Origin: a virus
Direction: 5' to 3' (one strand)
DNA: 20,547 nucleotides
Virus record (IMG/VR): IMGVR_UViG_3300046462_000833
Location: 1-20,547 of that record
This document shows, piece by piece, positions 16,134 to 20,547 of the stretch. The notes under the pieces are model-generated. The model was not told the origin of the DNA. It saw only the letters and a program-made list of their open reading frames with translations, and did no database searches. Each line of letters opens with the position of its first letter. Position 1 is the first letter of the stretch. The position numbers were made by a program, and so were the translations under genes.

Positions 16134-17837
16134 ATGACCGTCAAAACCGTCGAAGCTGTTATCACTCGATTTCTCAAAAGCGAGTTACCCGAAGTATTGG
16201 CGCTCAATGGCGCTTGGGGAGTTGGTAAAACATTCGCATGGAATCAAATTCTGACAAAACACAAGGACGACATTAAGCTTGAAAAGTACAGCTATGTGTC
16301 TTTGTTCGGCATGTCTTCGATAGCAGAACTTCGTACTGCAATATATGCAAAATCGAATGCAGTCCGATTCATTGGTGAGAGGCCAAGCGCTGAAGTAATA
16401 AATAAAGAGTGGTGGGAATTTACTAAGCAAGGATGGAGATGGGTCTCGCAGCGCGCCAGCATTCTCAAGGATTTGCCGTATATGAAGACTATTTCAACGA
16501 CGCTCGAGACTTTGGCACCCTATCTAACTCGCGATACCATCGTTTGCCTAGACGATTTCGAACGTCTGTCTCCAGACCGTATCAAGGCCGACGAGCTTCT
16601 TGGACTCATTTCTGAACTCAAGGAAGAAAAGGGATGTAAGGTTGTTTTGATTTTCAACGAATCTGAATTGCATGACACGGGTGACTACAAAAAGTATCGC
16701 GAAAAGGTAATTGATATCGAACTGACCTTTGCTCCGACCGCTGACGAGGCAACAGATTTAGCCCTTCCGCCTGACTTACCTAATCGCGAAACGATAAAAA
16801 AATATGTGTTGTTGCTCAATATTAAAAATATTCGAATACTCAAGAAAATTGTCAGCCTAACAAAAATAATGAACGTTGAACTTGCTGGCCTTCATAACTT
16901 GGTAATGGAGCAAGCCGCAATGACGCTGGTTCTTTTAGTTTGGTGTCACTATGACTCGACCGATAAAAAACCTCCGCTAGATTTCGTCATCAAATGGAGT
17001 CGCGTAAGTTGGCATTTAAGGGACAAGAAAGAAAAAGAGACGGTGGAACAAAAGACCCTCTGGGCGACCACTCTTCAAAATTACGGGTTTGAAAAATTCG
17101 ACGAATTTGATCTATCGATTCACAAATTTATAGAACAAGGTTTTCTCGAAGAGACAGGACTTTCAGATGAAGCCCGGAAGTTGGATTCAACGTTCCGGGC
17201 AAACGATATCGACCAGTCATTCACCACAGCTTGGCGCATGTTTCATGACACATTCTCTGATAATAAAAATGAACTGATACCAGCGCTGATCGAAGGTGTT
17301 CAAAAGGCTGTGAAGCGTCTGTCGCCATCGAGCTTACACAGCACGGTTCGGCTGCTACGTGAATGTGGAGAAGACGACAAAGCAAATGATTTAATCGAAT
17401 ATTATTTGCAAGCCAGATCAGACGAGAATAAGATTTTTAATCTTGTCGGCGGTCCTTTCAGTAGCGATTTCACCGACGCCATATTCATAGAGCGTTTTGC
17501 TGCGAAATATACCGAGAGTCAGATCACCGTACCGTTGCTTGATGCCGCTAGACACATTAGCGGAGGCCCGTCACGAGACGACATCGCAGCCCTCACCAAG
17601 GCAAGCGAAAATGATTTCATCGAGCTTTTCAAACTTGAGCACGGCACTCAACACCACTCATTAGTTTCATCATGTGTTGATCTCATAAATTGGGGGGACT
17701 ATAAATCAATAGGTGAGACGGCGCGTGCTGCATTGATTCGTATTGGTAGAGAAAATCATCTCAACGCAATGCGAGTGAAACGATTTGGAGTCGATGATGA
17801 CGAGCTAAATGATAACAAACCGGCCGCAAAACAATAG
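16134..17837 (+). CDS. KAP-like P-loop ATPase, candidate anti-phage protein
   Basis: A 567-residue P-loop NTPase of the KAP/AAA-like type. Walker A is GAWGVGKT (26-33). A conserved-looking VSLFGMSSIAELRTAIY follows (55-71). Walker B is TIVCLDDFERL (135-145) and a sensor-like strand VLIFNESEL is at 171-179. The rest, from about residue 200 on, is helical with no recognised domain and no clear membrane spans, unlike many KAP proteins. It is soluble and cytoplasmic by appearance. The start ATG has GAGGGA upstream (16119-16124). The gene is visibly AT-richer than dnaG/rpoD, suggesting transfer. It stands alone, facing a putative P2-type cos site 234 bp away, which is the slot where P2-like prophages keep variable immunity genes. 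The ATPase call is firm; the defence role is inferred from position and family. Confidence 0.85.
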   Translation: MTVKTVEAVITRFLKSELPEVLALNGAWGVGKTFAWNQILTKHKDDIKLEKYSYVSLFGMSSIAELRTAIYAKSNAVRFIGERPSAEVINKEWWEFTKQGWRWVSQRASILKDLPYMKTISTTLETLAPYLTRDTIVCLDDFERLSPDRIKADELLGLISELKEEKGCKVVLIFNESELHDTGDYKKYREKVIDIELTFAPTADEATDLALPPDLPNRETIKKYVLLLNIKNIRILKKIVSLTKIMNVELAGLHNLVMEQAAMTLVLLVWCHYDSTDKKPPLDFVIKWSRVSWHLRDKKEKETVEQKTLWATTLQNYGFEKFDEFDLSIHKFIEQGFLEETGLSDEARKLDSTFRANDIDQSFTTAWRMFHDTFSDNKNELIPALIEGVQKAVKRLSPSSLHSTVRLLRECGEDDKANDLIEYYLQARSDENKIFNLVGGPFSSDFTDAIFIERFAAKYTESQITVPLLDAARHISGGPSRDDIAALTKASENDFIELFKLEHGTQHHSLVSSCVDLINWGDYKSIGETARAALIRIGRENHLNAMRVKRFGVDDDELNDNKPAAKQ

Positions 17838-18070
17838 CTAGTGACAAATCCTTCTCATCAATCTTTGCAAGATAATCGGCCGTGAACCACTACAAACTAC
17901 AGGCGACTTGAATTTTTTACTTCCCCTGGTCCAGTCGCAAGGGTTCAGTCCAAAAGTGCATTATTTTGCGTCAATTCGTTGCAGGCGATTTTCCCGCATG
18001 CCCCGCGCAACTTAGAGGTCTGGCGTTTTTGCGCACTGCGTTAAAAGCAGCACATTTAACGAAGCCCCCA
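17838..18070. other. Non-coding stretch left of the putative cos site
   Basis: No gene with a credible start or family likeness was found between the ATPase stop and the cos candidate; the non-coding interval continues past cos to the zinc-ribbon gene at 18218. No obvious intrinsic terminator follows the ATPase gene. Short related words recur (TTTTGCG at 17963, TTTTTGCGC at 18026), which may be packaging-enzyme binding sites next to cos, but this is only a suggestion. A small hairpin GGCCG-TCGC-CGGCC lies at 18096-18109, just past cos. Confidence 0.5.
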
Positions 18071-18089
18071 GGCGTGGGGGGGACTGCGT
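18071..18089 (+). other. Putative cos (cohesive end) site of a P2-like phage
   Basis: The 19-bp word GGCGTGGGGGGGACTGCGT resembles the cohesive-end sequences of P2-type phages as I remember them: about 15 of 19 positions agree with phage 186 and about 13 of 19 with P2. Orientation and position also fit, because in P2 the genome begins with this word and the portal gene follows on the opposite strand, as here. The preceding CCCCC (18065-18069) makes a small hairpin with the G-run. It was identified by eye against remembered sequences. Confidence 0.55.
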
Positions 18090-18144
18090 TTTAAAGGCCG
18101 TCGCCGGCCAGTTTTCTATGGCAAGGCAATAATGTCAGGACGAT

Positions 18145-18165
18145 AAAAAGCCGCACAGGGCGGCT
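18145..18165 (-). terminator. Terminator of the prophage terminase-portal operon
   Basis: Read on the minus strand, AGCCGC (18165-18160) and GCGGCT (18154-18149) form a 6-bp GC stem around a 5-base loop, followed by a run of five Ts. It lies about 50 bp beyond the last gene of the operon (stop at 18218) and before the cos site. P2 has a similar terminator between its portal gene and cos. Confidence 0.8.
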
Positions 18166-18217
18166 CAGATCGATACAGGCGCTGCCGTTACAACATGGCA
18201 GCGGGTCGGGTATACCG

Positions 18218-18427
18218 TCAGCGTCCGGCGCGCCTGAGCGCCTCCTGTTCCTTCTCGTAATCATCCCGGCAATCCGTATTGCAGAACAGCGCGCCATGGG
18301 CGACATGCTCATCGCAGTAATGGCACCGGCCATCGGCTTCCAACTGCGGCGTGCGACGCGCATGTGCCATGGCGGCCTTGATGTCCTGGGCAATGCGCCA
18401 GTCGGCGCGGTCGGCTACATCGCTCAT
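18218..18427 (-). CDS. Small zinc-ribbon phage protein
   Basis: A 69-residue protein with a four-cysteine zinc-ribbon pattern in its second half: CHYC, then 12 residues, then CNTDC (C35, C38, C49 and C53 by count). The start is charged and helical. It resembles small zinc-ribbon proteins found after the portal gene in betaproteobacterial P2-like prophages; its function is not known. It is not the late activator Ogr, whose cysteine spacing and neighbourhood differ. Its ATG overlaps the portal stop by four bases, so it is the third gene of the operon, followed by a terminator. P2 itself has no counterpart here that I recall. Confidence 0.78.
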   Translation of the reverse strand: MSDVADRADWRIAQDIKAAMAHARRTPQLEADGRCHYCDEHVAHGALFCNTDCRDDYEKEQEALRRAGR

Positions 18428-19479
18428 GCTGCTTTCCCTTCCATGTTCCCCAATGTGTACTCGCTAAATTTCACTACCTCTTCCCCCATCCATTCATTGA
18501 TCGTTAAGAACTGCGATTGCAGCGGCACCAGCTCGTTGCGGGCGAACACTCGCGCCGCCGGTTCCACCGCACCGAAGCCGCCGGCATTGCTCGGCATGAT
18601 TCCCATCAGCTGCGGCGGCACGCGGTGCGCCGCCAGCAGGTCGTCCCTGGTCACGCCCTTGATGTTAAAAAATTCGTCCTTCGCGGCGACCTCGGACACC
18701 GGCAGGATCTGAATGCCGTCCTTCTTGCCCCCTGGGGCGTACATGAACACGTTGCGGAAATTGCCCGGCCCCTTGCTCTCGCGCAGCGCAGTGCGCAGCT
18801 TGTCCACGTCCTTGATGTCCTGGGCCGCATCGGTCATGTAGAGAATGAAACCAGCGTGAGAACCGTTCTTGTAATACTTGCGCCGGAACAGGGTGGCCGA
18901 TTCATTGAGCCAGGCCGACTGCAAAGCAGACAGGTACTGCGGCAAGCCGTACACTTCCTGGTTCACGTCTGGATCCATCAGGTGGAATACCGTCCCCCTG
19001 GGGAAGGCGTGTTCCTGTTTCCACCCCTGCACAAAGAAATAGTTATCCAGCTCCTGCCCGCGCCGCGTGTACTTGGCGAGTGAGTGGGTCAACTGCACCA
19101 GCCGACCCGTGCGGCTGCTGCGCTGTTCCGGGTAGGCATTACCGAAGGTCAGGAAATCCAGCGCCAGGCGTTTAAACGTATCCCGTGACAGGTATTTGTT
19201 CGGCAAGAACGTTGAGGTCAGGATGTTCGTTTTGAAATAGATCGCGCTGCTATGGTGGACACTGGCGTTAAACGACTTCGCCAGGCCCTGCCAGCTGACA
19301 GGCGGCTCGTACCAGCGGCCATTGAGCCAGCATTCCAGGTTCTCCATGATGTCGGCCTGATCCAGCACCGGCATCGGGTCGCCGAACGAAAACGCCTCCA
19401 TCGATGGCGCCGGCGGCGCTGCCTGGTCAGATGGTTCCGCTGCGGCTTGCTGGGTTCGTTTGAATCGTTGTTTCTTCAT
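18424..19479 (-). CDS. P2-like phage portal protein (gpQ family)
   Basis: The portal ring forms the DNA entry vertex of the capsid and docks the terminase. This protein has 351 residues against about 344 in P2 gpQ. Family features are WYEPPVSWQGLAKSFNASVHH near the start of the conserved part, the central HLMDPDVNQEVYGLPQYLSAL, GSHAGFILYMTD, and the late VPPQLMGIMPSNAGGFG with NELVPLQSQF. The first 30 residues are a variable Ala/Pro linker. Its ATG overlaps the terminase stop by four bases and its stop overlaps the zinc-ribbon gene the same way. Gene order and strand match the P-Q operon of P2. It looks intact. Confidence 0.95.
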   Translation of the reverse strand: MKKQRFKRTQQAAAEPSDQAAPPAPSMEAFSFGDPMPVLDQADIMENLECWLNGRWYEPPVSWQGLAKSFNASVHHSSAIYFKTNILTSTFLPNKYLSRDTFKRLALDFLTFGNAYPEQRSSRTGRLVQLTHSLAKYTRRGQELDNYFFVQGWKQEHAFPRGTVFHLMDPDVNQEVYGLPQYLSALQSAWLNESATLFRRKYYKNGSHAGFILYMTDAAQDIKDVDKLRTALRESKGPGNFRNVFMYAPGGKKDGIQILPVSEVAAKDEFFNIKGVTRDDLLAAHRVPPQLMGIMPSNAGGFGAVEPAARVFARNELVPLQSQFLTINEWMGEEVVKFSEYTLGNMEGKAA

Positions 19480-20547
19480 CCCGTAAAAATCTCCATAAAT
19501 GAGGTGGTGGCTTTCGATATGCCCTCAATCGGTTCGTGATCGAGCGCGTGCATGCAGGCCCAGGCCAGGTCGGCATGGCCGGTTTCGTCGGTACGGCCAG
19601 CGTCGTAGGTGACTTGCCTGCCGCTGGCGGTAATGGTTTTGCGGATCGCCATAAAGGCTTGCGCCAGGTCGGTGGCGCCGGCGTCGAATTCCAGGCGTCC
19701 CTTGCTGATGACGTCCTTGGCTTTCAAGACCATGCGGACCTTGACCTCGGCGGAATAGTTGATCGCGGTCGCATTTGGAAAGAACTGCTTCACTATCGGA
19801 AACACGCCAATGCCCATGCCGGTCGTGTCGATGCCGATATAGTCGACCTGGTAGCGCAGGGTCATTTGCCGGATGGCCTCGGCCTGGGCCGCAAAGTCCA
19901 TGCCGCGCCATTGATGACGCTCCAGGACGCGGAACTTGCCGCCGGCAACCAACGGCGGCGCCAGCACCACGCAGCCGGCGCTGTCGCCGGTCAATGAGGG
20001 GTCGTAGCCGATCCAGACCGAGCGGTAGCCGAACGGACGCGCCGCAAACGGTTTGACGTCGTCCCAGGCTTCCCAGGAATCGACCATGCAGCGCTGCAGC
20101 TCGGCCAGCGGGAATATCGATGCGGTGTCATCGATAAAATTACACATGAGCAGGTTCTCGAACTGGTCGGGGCTGTATTCGAAATTGCGCAGCTCATCGA
20201 TGTCGAACAGATTGCAGCCGCCCCGCTCTGCATCCAGAATGGTCACAATCTGGCGCCAGATCTTGTCTTGCCCCGTAAAACCGCTCATCAGCTTGGCGTG
20301 GCTGATATCAATCTTGACCTGGTCGGCTTTGGGCCGGCGCTTGTTGAACAACTCGCCAGTCCAGAATGGATACGCCTGGTGCGTGGTCGATGACGGCGTC
20401 GAAAAATACGTTTTGCGCCATTGCTTGTGCAGCGCCATGCCGGATGCGACCTTGTTCAATTCCTGGAAATTGTGGGTCCAGAAAAATTCGTCAAAGTAGA
20501 AATTGCCGTGATAGCCCTGGGCTGTTCTCGCATTGGTGCCCAGGAAA
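19476..20547 (-). CDS. P2-like terminase large subunit (gpP family), 5' end outside window
   Basis: This is the ATPase/nuclease that cuts phage DNA at cos and pumps it into the procapsid. The frame stays open to the right edge, so about 356 C-terminal residues are visible of a protein that has about 590 in P2; a TTG at 20459 is only an internal codon. Just before it the frame reads YFDEFFW, the Walker B strand with its catalytic DE, then the family-typical ELNKVASGMALHKQWRKTYF. The C-terminal RNase H-like nuclease shows its aspartates in WIGYDPSLTGDSAG, YIGIDTTGMGIGV and HADLAWACMHALDH. It is the first gene of the operon with portal and zinc-ribbon genes. No break is seen in the visible part. 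Confidence 0.94.
   Translation of the reverse strand, partial: FLGTNARTAQGYHGNFYFDEFFWTHNFQELNKVASGMALHKQWRKTYFSTPSSTTHQAYPFWTGELFNKRRPKADQVKIDISHAKLMSGFTGQDKIWRQIVTILDAERGGCNLFDIDELRNFEYSPDQFENLLMCNFIDDTASIFPLAELQRCMVDSWEAWDDVKPFAARPFGYRSVWIGYDPSLTGDSAGCVVLAPPLVAGGKFRVLERHQWRGMDFAAQAEAIRQMTLRYQVDYIGIDTTGMGIGVFPIVKQFFPNATAINYSAEVKVRMVLKAKDVISKGRLEFDAGATDLAQAFMAIRKTITASGRQVTYDAGRTDETGHADLAWACMHALDHEPIEGISKATTSFMEIFTG

Noticed and set aside
18065-18080. CCCCC-AGGCGT-GGGGG hairpin as an intrinsic terminator for the ATPase gene
   Set aside because: No T-tract follows on either strand, and the position coincides with the cos-like word.
18218-18427. The small zinc-ribbon gene as ogr/delta late activator
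   Set aside because: The cysteine spacing differs from Ogr and it lies at the portal end of the operon, not after the tail gene D.
19476-20459. Terminase starting at the TTG at 20459
   Set aside because: The frame continues to the right edge and encodes conserved gpP sequence including the Walker B strand, so the real start is outside the window.

Overview
The window looks like a betaproteobacterial chromosome, probably Oxalobacteraceae (Collimonas/Herbaspirillum-like). The reasons are the yqeY-dnaG-rpoD order of the macromolecular synthesis region, a long Lys/Ala-rich N-terminal extension on RpoD, and a GC-rich core. The genus is an inference from protein style and was not tested by any search.

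Layout. Positions 1-5400 are conserved core: yqeY, dnaG (DNA primase) and rpoD (housekeeping sigma factor), then a CAT-anticodon tRNA that is most likely tRNA-Ile2. rpoD has its own promoter and a structured leader that carries a possible 17-codon upstream ORF. Positions 5401-5704 hold two strong terminators and what looks like the left end of a dead insertion sequence. Positions 5705-10764 (minus strand) are a Type III-like restriction-modification pair in the unusual order res then mod. Positions 11329-15378 (plus strand) are an orphan type VI secretion module: a VgrG spike, a GH19-type cell-wall hydrolase effector, and a small secreted protein that is probably its immunity partner. All three are translationally coupled by overlaps.

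Positions 15443-15965 (minus strand) are an SOS unit: a near-perfect LexA operator, a 113-aa protein of unknown function, and the broken start of an SRAP/YedK-type gene. Positions 16134-17837 encode a relatively AT-rich, solitary 567-aa P-loop (KAP-like) ATPase. Positions 18071-20547 are the left end of a P2-like prophage structural region: a putative cos site, a minus-strand terminator, a small zinc-ribbon protein, the portal protein (gpQ-like) and the terminase large subunit (gpP-like), whose 5' end lies outside the window.

How it fits together. Everything right of the tRNA terminators is accessory DNA, including a restriction system, an interbacterial weapon, a damage-response unit and a prophage part. 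The most interesting element is the P-loop ATPase. In P2-type prophages the interval beside cos, on the side away from the portal gene, is the variable slot that holds the immunity genes old and tin in P2 itself. The ATPase occupies that slot, so it is a good candidate for a single-gene anti-phage system. No prophage early genes (integrase, cox, replication gene A) lie between the core genes and cos, so the left arm of the prophage is missing or rearranged here.
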